From contig JAUQWW010000058.1 in NCBI GenBank assembly GCA_030834965.1, positions 1 through 64,000 on the forward strand: a stretch of 64,000 nt of DNA. The letters run 5' to 3'. Shown here one piece after another: positions 37,740-47,498 of this stretch. Under the pieces are notes generated by a model, which was not told the origin of the DNA, did not search any database, and saw nothing but the letters and a program-made list of their open reading frames with translations. Source of the DNA: Gallionellaceae bacterium. Lineage in GTDB: Bacteria > Pseudomonadota > Gammaproteobacteria > Burkholderiales > Gallionellaceae. Within the stretch, counting starts at the first letter, position 1. Every line of letters starts with the position of its first letter. A program made the position numbers and the translations under genes.

Positions 37740-38495
37740 CTATTTTTTGCGAGAAAAACCCAATCCTGCCAGGCCCAATCCCATTAACGCAAGGGTCGCA
37801 GGTTCCGGGACAGAAGGGAATACTTCAGCGGCCGTGCCTTGAACACCGACCGTGAATCCGTTCCAGTTTTCGCCGCTAAGGCTGCGCCAGCTCACTGTGT
37901 CAAACGCGCCCGTAAAGCGTATCGTCCCATGCGGCTCGCCCGTACCCAGCAGCTGGTATTCGAAATTACCGCCGCCAAGATCGACTATGCTCTTTGACGA
38001 AGTACCGCATCCCCAATATCCGCAGGTATCGTTAGCAGAGCCATTGCCGAAACTCAGAATGTCAAAATTCTGGTTGAAAGCATAGCCGTTGCCATTCAGG
38101 CTGACATAAGAAAAAACCGGATTCGCAATCGCTTGCGAAAATTGCAGGGTCTGATTCCCTGCAAACTGCAGTGCGATAATATCCGTACCCGTCGGAATGT
38201 TGTCGACCAGTGCGCTGGTGTAAGGGGATGTCGCATTGTTCCTGACGCCGCCACTCGTCCAGTAATCAGTGCCGCCGCCGGTATTATAGAACGCGATACC
38301 TTGCGGATTGTTATAAGTCACCTGCACCGTCGATGATCCTGTTGTGATGGTTCCATTACCCGTAAAGCCGTTGGTATTTGAAGAAGTTGTCCAGTCCGTC
38401 CAAAAGACCGGCGCTGCGCAGGCTGCATGGCTTGCAATCGCCAAGGCAATTGCGGTAAGGATTGGGGAAAATTTTGGAGCCATGTTCGTTTTCAT
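37740..38495 (-). CDS. PEP-CTERM sorting domain protein
   Basis: This 251-residue exported protein has an N-terminal signal peptide and a beta-rich body with many Gly, Ser, Thr and Asn residues. The C-terminal sorting tail is VPEPATLALMGLGLAGLGFS followed by basic residues, the PEP-CTERM signal recognised by EpsH/XrtA exosortase. Such proteins are usually linked to exopolysaccharide in Gram-negatives. GAGG lies before the ATG and a strong terminator follows. The exosortase is not in this window. Confidence 0.88.
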   Translation of the reverse strand: MKTNMAPKFSPILTAIALAIASHAACAAPVFWTDWTTSSNTNGFTGNGTITTGSSTVQVTYNNPQGIAFYNTGGGTDYWTSGGVRNNATSPYTSALVDNIPTGTDIIALQFAGNQTLQFSQAIANPVFSYVSLNGNGYAFNQNFDILSFGNGSANDTCGYWGCGTSSKSIVDLGGGNFEYQLLGTGEPHGTIRFTGAFDTVSWRSLSGENWNGFTVGVQGTAAEVFPSVPEPATLALMGLGLAGLGFSRKK

Positions 38496-38509
38496 TTTTT
38501 TATCCTCAT

Positions 38510-38553
38510 TTTCTCAGAACTTTCTCAGATGATTGATCGTTAACTCGTTAACG
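38510..38553 (-). promoter_or_regulatory. Direct and inverted repeats upstream of the PEP-CTERM gene
   Basis: TTTCTCAGA occurs twice (38510-38518 and 38521-38529), 11 bases apart, and CGTTAAC faces GTTAACG at 38538-38553. Both sit 15-60 bases upstream of the start codon. They look like operator sites in the promoter region, but no regulator can be named. Confidence 0.4.
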
Positions 38554-38730
38554 GTAGTGATTGGGCCAAGCCTCTATAAATATTTTATTTCCGCATCACC
38601 GTTAAAGCATGTCTATCCAATAATTTAGCAAAATACGTGCCATTAATTATAAGCATCTGTCACAAAATAGTTTCTATTTTATCAGAGCACCATCGACCGA
38701 AAGACTGTAAATTTTTCCGACATTTATCCA

Positions 38731-39981
38731 TTACGCTTTAGCCTGCGCCGCCAGCGTCATCGCACGTATCGCCTCAACCGCCGACTCTGGTTCCGAGTTC
38801 ACCAGCAAAATTTGCTGCAATTGCGCGGGACTCAGCAAGCGTTCAGGCAAGTTTTCTACCAGCGCATCGGCCAGCGCTTTATGCTCCGGATGAAAGCGCA
38901 AGAACATGCTGACGATTTGCTCGCGAGATGCGAGGCCAAGCTCAAATTCAACATCGATGCGGCCTGGACGTATCAGCGCAGAATCGAGCAGTTGTCGATG
39001 ATTCGTGGTCAGGAAAATGATGCGCCCTTCCTGTGCCGCAACGCCATCTAACGCGTTGAGCAAACCGCTAAAACTCACTTCGATGCGGTCATCCTGTTTT
39101 TGCCGCGCGGTAAAAAACGCATCGACATCTTCAATCAAAATCAGCGAGCGAGCGGGAGTTTTTTGCAGCAACAGAGAGATGGTCTGATCATTGAGCTTTG
39201 GGTTGGTCAGCGACAACCAGCACAGATTCAGGCGCAACTCCCCGGCCAACGCAAACGCAACACTGGTTTTGCCTGTCCCGGGCGGGCCATACAACAAATA
39301 TCCTCTGCGCCAGGGTATGCCGATCTTTTCATACCAGCTTCGTTTGGAAAAAAACGCTGTCACGTCAGCCAGCAGTTGCTGGCGTATCTCTCCATCCAAT
39401 ATTACCGAGTCGATTGCACGGCGCGGCCGCGCATCGCCCTGTCGCCAGTTATCCGCCCAGCTATCCACCGTAAACAACATGGTATGGTTTACCAGGCCAG
39501 CATAGGTCCGCTTCAAAACATCATCAAACAAGCCTGACAAGAAACGGCGTCCGCCGAACAACACGTGTATTTTCAGCGTATCAATAACCTGTAAATTGAT
39601 GCTGACATCACGCTCCATCCACATCAAGCGGCCTTGATACCAGAAAATGTGAAACCCAGGCGCCGGGCTATACAACAATCGCGGCATCCCATTCTGACTT
39701 GATTCATCATCCGGATCGGCATTTGCCTGGATGACCGTAAAAAAGCGGCTGCTTCGGCCAAACGGCAAATCGTTCAGCCAGACAACCATCGCATCAAATA
39801 AATTGTTGCGGCTATCAATCACTGCAGTGGCGACGATGATGCGACATCCATACTTCCACAAAACACCCGGGACATTGCGGAACCACGCAACCAGCAAACC
39901 AACCATCCCCAGTGCTAACCCGCCAACAAACAATTGGTTCTTGAGCTGTTCCTGGAGCGCATGCAGAAAATTTTCTATCAT
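38731..39981 (-). CDS. BCS1-like membrane AAA+ ATPase
   Basis: This 416-residue protein has one membrane segment at about 18-35, a BCS1-type middle region, and a AAA module. Walker A is YGPPGTGKTS (231-240), Walker B ILIEDVD (281-287), sensor 1 N327, and the arginine finger segment RPGR (338-341). Mitochondrial BCS1 moves folded Rieske protein across a membrane. Bacterial BCS1-like proteins are poorly understood and turn up in conflict-type loci. It is the last gene of the CHAT-lipoprotein-lysozyme-BCS1 minus block, 53 bases after the lysozyme-like gene. Confidence 0.87.
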   Translation of the reverse strand: MIENFLHALQEQLKNQLFVGGLALGMVGLLVAWFRNVPGVLWKYGCRIIVATAVIDSRNNLFDAMVVWLNDLPFGRSSRFFTVIQANADPDDESSQNGMPRLLYSPAPGFHIFWYQGRLMWMERDVSINLQVIDTLKIHVLFGGRRFLSGLFDDVLKRTYAGLVNHTMLFTVDSWADNWRQGDARPRRAIDSVILDGEIRQQLLADVTAFFSKRSWYEKIGIPWRRGYLLYGPPGTGKTSVAFALAGELRLNLCWLSLTNPKLNDQTISLLLQKTPARSLILIEDVDAFFTARQKQDDRIEVSFSGLLNALDGVAAQEGRIIFLTTNHRQLLDSALIRPGRIDVEFELGLASREQIVSMFLRFHPEHKALADALVENLPERLLSPAQLQQILLVNSEPESAVEAIRAMTLAAQAKA

Positions 39982-40034
39982 TACAGCGACCCCATAGATT
40001 TATAAGCTGACACTGGACTATCCCCGAGCGTGCC

Positions 40035-41024
40035 TCACGCCATCACCGTCTTCAGCATCAGTGCCGCACCGCACTGTTTACTGACGGCATTGGAGTCGAA
40101 CTTGCCGTCCTTGACGAACTTCCCCTTCTCATACAGGTTGGAAAAACTCCACAGGTAGGGCGTGGGCACGTGGCGCACACGGTAGCCGAAGCCGTTATAT
40201 TTTTCCAGCAGATAGAGCATGCGCGGAACCGACCAGTCGGTCACTTCGTGGTACCCCTTCATGGTCAGCGCGTCGACGGCGCTCTGCCGCCAGGTGAAGG
40301 GCGGCGTGCCGCTGACCGGCCGCCCCGCGGGCACCTGCACGGTCCGGGCGGTCAACGGGTCGCCGTTATGCAAATGCCCGGCAAAATTGAAGCCGCACTC
40401 CATGCCGTGGATGATGCCGATGAACGCCCACGGTATGTTATTTAAATCCTTGCTCACCTGCTCGTATACGGCGTGCCCCTGGTTAAGCTTCTTGACGTAG
40501 TAGGCCACGACCCCTTCGTTGCCGGGGCGCACCTTGCACGCATTGAAATATGCCTGGTATTCGCCCTCGAGCGAGGGGTAATCCTTGACCGCAAGCGGGA
40601 GCGGGATCGCCGCTGCCGCACCTCTGGTCTTTGCCGCACCTCTGGCCGTTGCCGGCGCCCTGGACTTCCGTTCTGGCTGCTCCCCTTTTTCTTCCAGCGC
40701 GGGGGGAAGACGGTCGCGGCCGTGCATCTCCCCGGAAAGCATCTGGAGGCGGTCCATGTGTCCCTCGATGGCGGCGAGATATCCGTCGAATGGGCCTTTC
40801 TTTGCCGCGGCAATGGCCTGTTCCAGATCCTGCGTGGCATCGGAGAGCGTTACCGCCGCGTCCAGCAATGTCGCCTGGTTCAGCATGGACAGCTTGCCGT
40901 TGAGCGATTCGACGGTCTTGATGATGGCCTTTTTTTCCTTCGCGTCGGCAGTGTTGGCGTGTCTCCGCCGCAGCGTGCTGATGGAGCGGCTGATTTCAAA
41001 ACGCAGTTCTTCGATCGGGTCCAT
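40035..41024 (-). CDS. Lysozyme-family protein with helical N-terminus
   Basis: The N-terminal 110 residues are helical with no signal peptide, followed by an Ala/Arg-rich linker. The C-terminal domain resembles the COG5526 lysozyme family: IPWAFIGIIHGMECGFNFAG carries the probable catalytic glutamate, followed by HLHNGDPLTARTVQVPAGRP, PPFTWRQSAVDALTMKGY and LYLLEKYNGFGYR. It would cut peptidoglycan if exported. The lack of a signal suggests delivery by another system or a cytoplasmic role until lysis. Confidence 0.8.
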   Translation of the reverse strand: MDPIEELRFEISRSISTLRRRHANTADAKEKKAIIKTVESLNGKLSMLNQATLLDAAVTLSDATQDLEQAIAAAKKGPFDGYLAAIEGHMDRLQMLSGEMHGRDRLPPALEEKGEQPERKSRAPATARGAAKTRGAAAAIPLPLAVKDYPSLEGEYQAYFNACKVRPGNEGVVAYYVKKLNQGHAVYEQVSKDLNNIPWAFIGIIHGMECGFNFAGHLHNGDPLTARTVQVPAGRPVSGTPPFTWRQSAVDALTMKGYHEVTDWSVPRMLYLLEKYNGFGYRVRHVPTPYLWSFSNLYEKGKFVKDGKFDSNAVSKQCGAALMLKTVMA

Positions 41025-41048
41025 TGTTTTTCTCCTTTTGTTGTTCTG

Positions 41049-42023
41049 TTATCGCAGGCCGGTCCTCATGGCCGCCAGCGCGCGCCGCCATGCGTCCGCC
41101 TGAGCGCTCAACTGCGCCGACCGCTCGGCGAGGGAGGCGACAGTAGCAGCCCCGCGCGGTTTGTCGTACACCATGACCAGGTCGCCCAGCAGCAAGGAAT
41201 ACTGGTCGAGCAGAACCACATAGCTGGAAACCCCTGCCCGGTAGCTTTCGATGCGCTGCGCCTCGACTCTTGCCACCTCGGGCTTCGTGAGCCCTTCCGT
41301 GTTGAAGCGCGCCAGCGGGGCCTCGGTCACAGTGCGGAACAGCTCGCTTGCGGCTGATCTCAGCGCCGTGACCAGCTCCCTCACCTTGGGTGATTCCTGG
41401 CTGACTACGCGCCGCAGCTCTTCGGCGGTAGCGTCTCTGGCGGCAAGGGCAATGAGCGGGTCAAGGGCGTTTAGGGCTTCCCCGAGCGCCATGCCCGCAC
41501 CGCCGCCCCCCGCCACCTCCAGAGCCATGCCCACGTTGCCGGCGAGAACCTGCAGCTGCCCTTTCGCCTCATCGATGTTGCGCCCTTCCGCCAGGACGAG
41601 GAGCAGCTGCGTGTAGTCTCCCACCGCAGCCAGGGCCTGGCGGAACGCCCGGGTTCCCGGCGGATCGGCCAGCTCGGAATAGTAATAACTGTCGTCGATA
41701 CAGAAACTGTTCTGTACGCCGGGTTCGTTGCCCTCCCCGCCCAGCATCAGGATGCCGGGGCAGCGTTGCAGCAGATGGTCCATGGTTGCATTGGCGGACG
41801 CGGGTTTGTCTCCCGCGCGCTGCCTTGCCCGGGCCTCGGCGGCGGACTTGCCCTGAGCGCGCTCCGCGAGCGCCAGGTCGTCCAGCAGCGGCTGGCTCGC
41901 CGCACTGAGATTGTCAAAAGCCTTCGCCACCATTCTCACCTCGGCGACGGGAGGTGGCGTAGCACAACCTGACAGGGCAAATGCAACCAGCACCGGGAGA
42001 CAGAGAGCAGCTGTGTTCTTCAT
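41049..42023 (-). CDS. Lipoprotein of unknown function
   Basis: The N-terminus has a lipobox (VAFALSGCATPPP, Cys about residue 20). The remaining 300 residues are mostly helical. A central cysteine pair region (QRCPGILMLGG, NSFCIDD) may form a disulfide. I do not recognise a family. It lies 12 bases after the CHAT gene and 24 bases before the lysozyme-like gene, so the three are almost certainly cotranscribed. Confidence 0.8.
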   Translation of the reverse strand: MKNTAALCLPVLVAFALSGCATPPPVAEVRMVAKAFDNLSAASQPLLDDLALAERAQGKSAAEARARQRAGDKPASANATMDHLLQRCPGILMLGGEGNEPGVQNSFCIDDSYYYSELADPPGTRAFRQALAAVGDYTQLLLVLAEGRNIDEAKGQLQVLAGNVGMALEVAGGGGAGMALGEALNALDPLIALAARDATAEELRRVVSQESPKVRELVTALRSAASELFRTVTEAPLARFNTEGLTKPEVARVEAQRIESYRAGVSSYVVLLDQYSLLLGDLVMVYDKPRGAATVASLAERSAQLSAQADAWRRALAAMRTGLR

Positions 42024-42035
42024 GGAACATCCTTT

Positions 42036-45000
42036 CTATGATTTTTCCTCGAGCGCCTTCTTCAACCGTGTCAATGCAGCGGCGACCTTCGAGCCCTCCT
42101 CCGCCACGGTCAGCAGAAAGTCGAGCTGATCAGTCACCGACGCAAAGTCTTTGGGGCTGCCCAGTTTTTCTACTTCACGATACCGTGCTGCAAGCATGTC
42201 CATGCGCTGATTGTCGGGCTCACCCTCCGCGAGTGCGTCGAACAGTCCCAGATCGACGGGATAGACCGCGTGCCAGAAATTTTTCTTTGTGGCGCTCAAA
42301 TCCCGAACCTTTGGCCGCACATTTTCAAGCGCTGCGGCAAGATTTTCATTCTCCTTTCCGGAACGTCTCTTTTTTCCCGTCTGCCACTCAACCGTCAATG
42401 CCCCGGTAAGCCAGTTGAACACGGGGTAGGGATCGAAGCGCCCTGCCTTCTCGGCCAGCTCATATGCCTGCCTATAGGCATCGCGCATGTTTTGCAGGGA
42501 TTCAACCCGTTCTGCGGGATCAACCATGGCCCGGCGCTTGAAGGCGCTTCCCCGCAAGGAGTAGCGCTCTGCGGTCGGCTCCAGGCCTTCCAGTCGCCGG
42601 ATGCCGCTGTCGATGGATGCCAGAATTTCTTCCCGGGGTTTCTTGCGCTCCTTCCACCACTGGACTGCGCGGCGCACCTCCAGGTTTGCCAGCTGCTCGA
42701 TATCCTTGAGGGTCATCGCGCCGTCTTCGGCCTTGAGCGCCTTCGTGTAATACTCCACTGCGGTGTCGAACTTCCCGGCCCTGCCGTAGGCGCGCCCCAG
42801 GGCTGCATACACCCGCCCGTCTTCCAGCCATTTTTTCTCCTCCAGCACCTTCTCGATGCGGCCTAGCCAGCTGACCGCGGCCGACATGTCTTCGCCCGCC
42901 CCGGTGGACAGGTTGGCGGCGATATTCTCGATCTCGGCCACTGCCTCTGCAGGAGACACATAAGCAGGCTTATCCTGGCCTCCCCTTGCACCCCCTTCTT
43001 CATGGACGAGGCGATAATCGGGGTCCCCATAACACTGGTACGCGCCCCAGGTATTGGTTTCGGGATGCTGCCGGAACGCGGCTCCGCGCGCCCGTTTCAC
43101 TGCCTCGCCGAAACGCATGCCGTCCAGCATGCCTTCGTAGAACGTCGTCGCGAATACAGTCGCAGCCGCGTCATCCACCGCCCAACCCGCGGCAATGACC
43201 GCACGCACGCCCATGCGGATGAACTCGGTGGCCACGTTGGCGGCGATGCGATTGTAATCACGCCGTTCGTTGAGTGCGTCTGGGCGCCCCTGGGTATCCT
43301 CTATGTGCCCCAGGTGGCAGCAGTTGATGAACACCAGCTCCGGCACATTGCGCATCTGGTGCACCTCGTTGGGTGACAGCACCGTCGTGTCGCCGATGAT
43401 CATCCCCGTCACCGGCCTGAGCGTGTTGGCCGCATCCGGCGGCAGCGGCTGGTGACAGCTCTGGCATTGCAGCAGCTCCTCCGGCAGGTAGTTGTAGACG
43501 CCATGGCCCGCCAGATGGAGCACCCTGTAGGGCCGTGCAAACAGCGCATTCATCACCTGCTCGGCCGACGGCCGTATCCTCTGCTCGGCGTTGAAATCGC
43601 TGCGTTGCAGCAGTTGCCACACGGCCTGCGCTTCCGCCTGTGCCCCTTTAAGCTCCACATACTTGCTGACGGGGTCCCCTATCACGAGGGCGGTCTTGTC
43701 CGTCACGTCGCGGACCGAGCCGCGAAACTCGGCCGATTCGAGCTGGCGCAGCATGCCGTGCTCGATGACGAACGGCAGGGCACTTTTATTGGACGGGTCC
43801 TCGAGAAGCTCCCACGGGTAGCGGGCCGCCTCCTCGTCAACGACAAGCACCAGATTGTCCTGGTCGGGAGCCTGGTCCTTGATGTCGTTGGGCAGCAAAA
43901 GCTCGAACATCGTGCGCGCCGTGGTGCGGTTGTCGCATGTGGTGCTGACCGACTGCTCGATGAAGCTGTCGACCAGCTCGCGCTGGGTGGCGAGCAGGCT
44001 GACCTCGCTGCGGGCCCGTTTCGTCAGGGCGGAGAAGCGCAGCGTCCCGTCGGAAGGCTCTCCCTTCTTGCCGCCGCCAAGAATCTGCAGGCGGTCCCAC
44101 CACCCGCCGGGCTCACTGTAGTCCACTCGGCGCAAGCCGCCGCTGACAGAGCAAAGCGTGGTCTCGAACACAAAATCCTTGCGGAACTGCGGTTCCGACT
44201 GAAGCCGCTCCAATGCCTTCACTGCCTGAATGGCCCGATCTTCCCACAGCTCGATGAACTCCACACCGCTGAGCCGCGCATCCTGCCCCGAGTTGGCGAG
44301 CGCCTGGTTGGCGCGCACCACTCCTTGCAGCAGGGCGTAGAGGGAATCGCTGACGCTGATGCCTCCGGCTCCCGTTCCGATAAGGAGACTGGTCACCTTG
44401 AAATCCTTCACCCGCTGCGCTTCCGCATTTTCCGCTCCGCCCGTGCCCCTCTCCCGCCACTCGGTGACATACTCCAGCAAGGCGCGGGCAAAGCTGCGCG
44501 CCAGCGAAGCGGCGCTCAGGCTGCCGACGGTGCCGAGACCCACCACGATGGCGCCTTGCGGCGTTGCGTCTTCGTTCCTGAAAAGCCGGGGATTGATGAA
44601 TATCGCACTGGTTTCGATGGCACCGGGATAGATACCCAGCTGTTGGCGGCGGCTCAGCGCCGAGTCCAGCACCCGGTCCAGATATTTTTCGGCGCTGATG
44701 ATCGTATCGCCGGCGTAGTGGCCTGTTGCCACGGGATGGCTGGCATAGGCCAGATTGCCGTGGGCCACGGTAACGCGCACCGGCAACCGCGGAGCTGCCT
44801 TGCGCCGGCGCTTGCGGGGCCGCGCCCCGAGGGCCTCGGCGACGAGCACCTCTTCGTCGGGATACAGATCTTCCGCCGCCCTTGGACGGGGAAAGGAAAC
44901 GGCTGCCGCCCTGGACACAGGCGGTGTTTTGGGCAACAGCGTGGTCGTACCGCGGGCGAGCAGTTCCTCGATCGCGTCAAAGGATTCCTCATGCGCGGGG

Positions 45001-47498
45001 AGGTCGCCATGCTCCGCGTCCATGTACCAGGTCGGCACATCCTTCGGTATGCCGCTGTCCCACGTAACCCGGCCGTCGCCGCGTGTGGTGGCCAGGAATT
45101 TGATCCTGTCCCCGGCGTTGGCGGCGGTTTCATCCAGATACATGCTGGCCAGCGTCACATCGGCGCATCCGGCCACATAGACCGTGCGCCCGGGGTCCAC
45201 GGGGGTCTTGTCGAGCATGTCGCGTAACTCGCCTGCCCGCTTCAGATCGGCATCAGCCGGCAGCACCCACCCGACACCCGCCTGGCCGTGATAGGTGTTC
45301 CATGTCTGCGACGCGAAATAATTCTCCCGGCTGTCCTTGGGCAGCATGGCGAGAACGCCCGGAAAGCGGGCGACGACCTCCAGCATCTTCTGCTGATTAT
45401 TTTTGATGTCGAGAAACGCGAGTTTGCGCAGGGTCGAGGACTGCCCCACCAGCAGCTCGGTGATCGAGTGAGATCCGCCATTCGGCGTGCCGAGCATGAC
45501 CACGCGGGCGTCGGCGTGAGCGCATATCTCCTTCCACAGGTCCGCGTTGAGGGCAAACATGGTGCGTGCCACCAGCCCCCCCATGGAGTGGGCCAGAATG
45601 CGCACCGGCTGGTTATGAGGCTTCGCCTGCTCGAATTCACTCCGCACCAGCCCTGCCAGCCGCTGCGCTTCCTGCTCCACCGGAAGGCGCCAGTCATAGG
45701 GGAAGGGCACCACCTTGTGGGTATTGGCCAGTCGCTGGATCAGCGCGCCATAGTAGCGGGCCATCACGCTGGTGGGACGCACCTCTCGCGCATCGATTTT
45801 CAGTTGCGTGAACGCTCCGGAGATCAGGCCGGGAATATCGACCCATACATGGTCGTCCCCCACCGTGAGCTCGCTCCCCATGATGCCCGGCAGCACGACT
45901 ACGACGGGCAGCGGTTCGACGGAACGGGGCACAATGGCGCGGGCAATGTTGACCACCGGCTTCGCCAGCGGCTCGAAGCCGGCGCTGTCGCCTGCCTGCC
46001 TTGTCAGTGCACGCACCAGTTGCGCGGCGCTGTCGGTATTCTGGAAATAGGTGAAGTGATTGACTTCGGGGCCCTTGTGAAAGCCGGCCAGAGCCTCGCC
46101 GGAGCGCTTCGCCCCGCCATACATCGACGGTGTGTTCACCACCAGATCGTGGTCGCTCTCATAGAAGCGGTCAGTCAGCCAGACCATGAGTCGTGCCCAC
46201 CACTTGTCGGGGTCGATGTCGCCGGCGATGACCGTCAGATCGCCAGAAACGACCGCCCTCGGCCAGTTCACCAGCTTGATGAAGGCCGATTCCGGCATCA
46301 TTGCTTCCAGGCCAGGCAGGGTCCGGGGGTCGGTCCGCTCCTGCACCACCGCCGCGATGAAGTCGCTGACGTCCGCGAATGCGTCCGCCAGGGGCGTGCC
46401 GGGCAGGGCCGCGCTGCCCAAGGTGCCGATGACGGACAGCCAGCGGTCCAGCCTCCCCGAGGCCAGCGTAGTCCCCAGAGCCGGGCAGGCCACCCGGACA
46501 AAACGCTCCACACGGAACTGCTTCTTCCTCAGTTCGGCATCCAGTGCCTTCAGCGATTTCAGGGTCTCCTTGTAGCCCTCGTCATCGACGTCCGCCAGTG
46601 CCAGTTCTTCCGGCAGGAACGGCGCCGCCCCGCCGTCGCCGGGCGCTCCCCGGCACAGCATCTCTCCGACCAGGCCGCCGCGGGAGTGGGTCACCAGGTG
46701 CACCACCGCATTCCTGGGCAGGATGGCGTTGAGCTTTTTCGCCAGGTCACGTGCATTGTCGAGAGGGCTTAGCGTGAGGTACGCATGCTCGAAGGCCAGC
46801 ACTCTGTCGCCATACGCCTGACGCAGTGTGTCCAGCTCGCCGCTGCGCGCCTTTGACCAGAGGTCGCCGAAACTCCCCCAAGTGCTGGACAGGGTTCCGT
46901 GGATAAAGACGAGACAGGGCTTGTCCGCCGGCCATCCGGCACTCCCGATATCAGCCAGATCAAAGCCGTCGGTCTTGAGTACGCACCGGTACAGACCGGG
47001 AGCGCGGCGTTTGGCGGAAGTCCGCTTCTCCACCACCTCGGCCACCTTTTTGGCCGTCATGCCGGCGAGATTGACGCCGAATATCTTGAGCCCCTTGATG
47101 AGCCAGTTGACGGGCCCCCTGGCCTCCATGCCGCCGGGCAGCAACTGCAATGAGTCGGGCACCGCCATGACGGCGGCCCCCGGCGCCTCACCTCTCGCCG
47201 CCGAGCCGCCAAAGCGCCTGCGGAAATCTTTGCCGTTCAGCCACAGCCGCTCGCCCCCTTCGAATTCAACCTCGATGAGATCGTTATCGGCGATATCCAC
47301 CGCCTCTACCGGCTGGTCCCCGCGGGCAGCGCCGGGGCGGAATGCCCCCTTCAGCTCAAGCTTCACCTGTTCGGTGCGAAGCACGGAACCGCCCGCCTGC
47401 CTGTCGGCCGCCCCCCGCATCCTGAACGATCCGCCCTTCTTATTGCCACTTTCTTCGATTGCCTCGGATGCTGGTTTTTCTCGTTGTTTTTTTGCCAT
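42036..47498 (-). CDS. Giant dual alpha/beta-hydrolase - CHAT protease - TPR protein
   Basis: The product has 1820 residues. Residues 1-180 form a basic N-terminal region. Hydrolase 1 spans about 190-500, with CLVFIHGTLSS, nucleophile S272 in VTHSRGGLVGEM and probable D451/H481. Hydrolase 2 spans about 530-850, LCAT/PGAP1-like, with PVVVVLPGIMGSEL and S638 in LAHSMGGLVART. Residues 900-1150 are unassigned. The CHAT domain spans about 1160-1500 with the His-Cys dyad at H1332 (LAGHG) and C1393 or C1394 (FINCCHLG). A TPR-like tail (VYAALGRAYGRAGKFDTAVE) covers 1520-1700. CHAT proteases act in conflict and programmed-death systems; the substrate here is unknown. Confidence 0.88.
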   Translation of the reverse strand: MAKKQREKPASEAIEESGNKKGGSFRMRGAADRQAGGSVLRTEQVKLELKGAFRPGAARGDQPVEAVDIADNDLIEVEFEGGERLWLNGKDFRRRFGGSAARGEAPGAAVMAVPDSLQLLPGGMEARGPVNWLIKGLKIFGVNLAGMTAKKVAEVVEKRTSAKRRAPGLYRCVLKTDGFDLADIGSAGWPADKPCLVFIHGTLSSTWGSFGDLWSKARSGELDTLRQAYGDRVLAFEHAYLTLSPLDNARDLAKKLNAILPRNAVVHLVTHSRGGLVGEMLCRGAPGDGGAAPFLPEELALADVDDEGYKETLKSLKALDAELRKKQFRVERFVRVACPALGTTLASGRLDRWLSVIGTLGSAALPGTPLADAFADVSDFIAAVVQERTDPRTLPGLEAMMPESAFIKLVNWPRAVVSGDLTVIAGDIDPDKWWARLMVWLTDRFYESDHDLVVNTPSMYGGAKRSGEALAGFHKGPEVNHFTYFQNTDSAAQLVRALTRQAGDSAGFEPLAKPVVNIARAIVPRSVEPLPVVVVLPGIMGSELTVGDDHVWVDIPGLISGAFTQLKIDAREVRPTSVMARYYGALIQRLANTHKVVPFPYDWRLPVEQEAQRLAGLVRSEFEQAKPHNQPVRILAHSMGGLVARTMFALNADLWKEICAHADARVVMLGTPNGGSHSITELLVGQSSTLRKLAFLDIKNNQQKMLEVVARFPGVLAMLPKDSRENYFASQTWNTYHGQAGVGWVLPADADLKRAGELRDMLDKTPVDPGRTVYVAGCADVTLASMYLDETAANAGDRIKFLATTRGDGRVTWDSGIPKDVPTWYMDAEHGDLPAHEESFDAIEELLARGTTTLLPKTPPVSRAAAVSFPRPRAAEDLYPDEEVLVAEALGARPRKRRRKAAPRLPVRVTVAHGNLAYASHPVATGHYAGDTIISAEKYLDRVLDSALSRRQQLGIYPGAIETSAIFINPRLFRNEDATPQGAIVVGLGTVGSLSAASLARSFARALLEYVTEWRERGTGGAENAEAQRVKDFKVTSLLIGTGAGGISVSDSLYALLQGVVRANQALANSGQDARLSGVEFIELWEDRAIQAVKALERLQSEPQFRKDFVFETTLCSVSGGLRRVDYSEPGGWWDRLQILGGGKKGEPSDGTLRFSALTKRARSEVSLLATQRELVDSFIEQSVSTTCDNRTTARTMFELLLPNDIKDQAPDQDNLVLVVDEEAARYPWELLEDPSNKSALPFVIEHGMLRQLESAEFRGSVRDVTDKTALVIGDPVSKYVELKGAQAEAQAVWQLLQRSDFNAEQRIRPSAEQVMNALFARPYRVLHLAGHGVYNYLPEELLQCQSCHQPLPPDAANTLRPVTGMIIGDTTVLSPNEVHQMRNVPELVFINCCHLGHIEDTQGRPDALNERRDYNRIAANVATEFIRMGVRAVIAAGWAVDDAAATVFATTFYEGMLDGMRFGEAVKRARGAAFRQHPETNTWGAYQCYGDPDYRLVHEEGGARGGQDKPAYVSPAEAVAEIENIAANLSTGAGEDMSAAVSWLGRIEKVLEEKKWLEDGRVYAALGRAYGRAGKFDTAVEYYTKALKAEDGAMTLKDIEQLANLEVRRAVQWWKERKKPREEILASIDSGIRRLEGLEPTAERYSLRGSAFKRRAMVDPAERVESLQNMRDAYRQAYELAEKAGRFDPYPVFNWLTGALTVEWQTGKKRRSGKENENLAAALENVRPKVRDLSATKKNFWHAVYPVDLGLFDALAEGEPDNQRMDMLAARYREVEKLGSPKDFASVTDQLDFLLTVAEEGSKVAAALTRLKKALEEKS

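Noticed and set aside
43452-45227. 591-codon plus-strand frame opposite the CHAT gene
   Set aside because: Shadow of the giant gene; composition is not protein-like.
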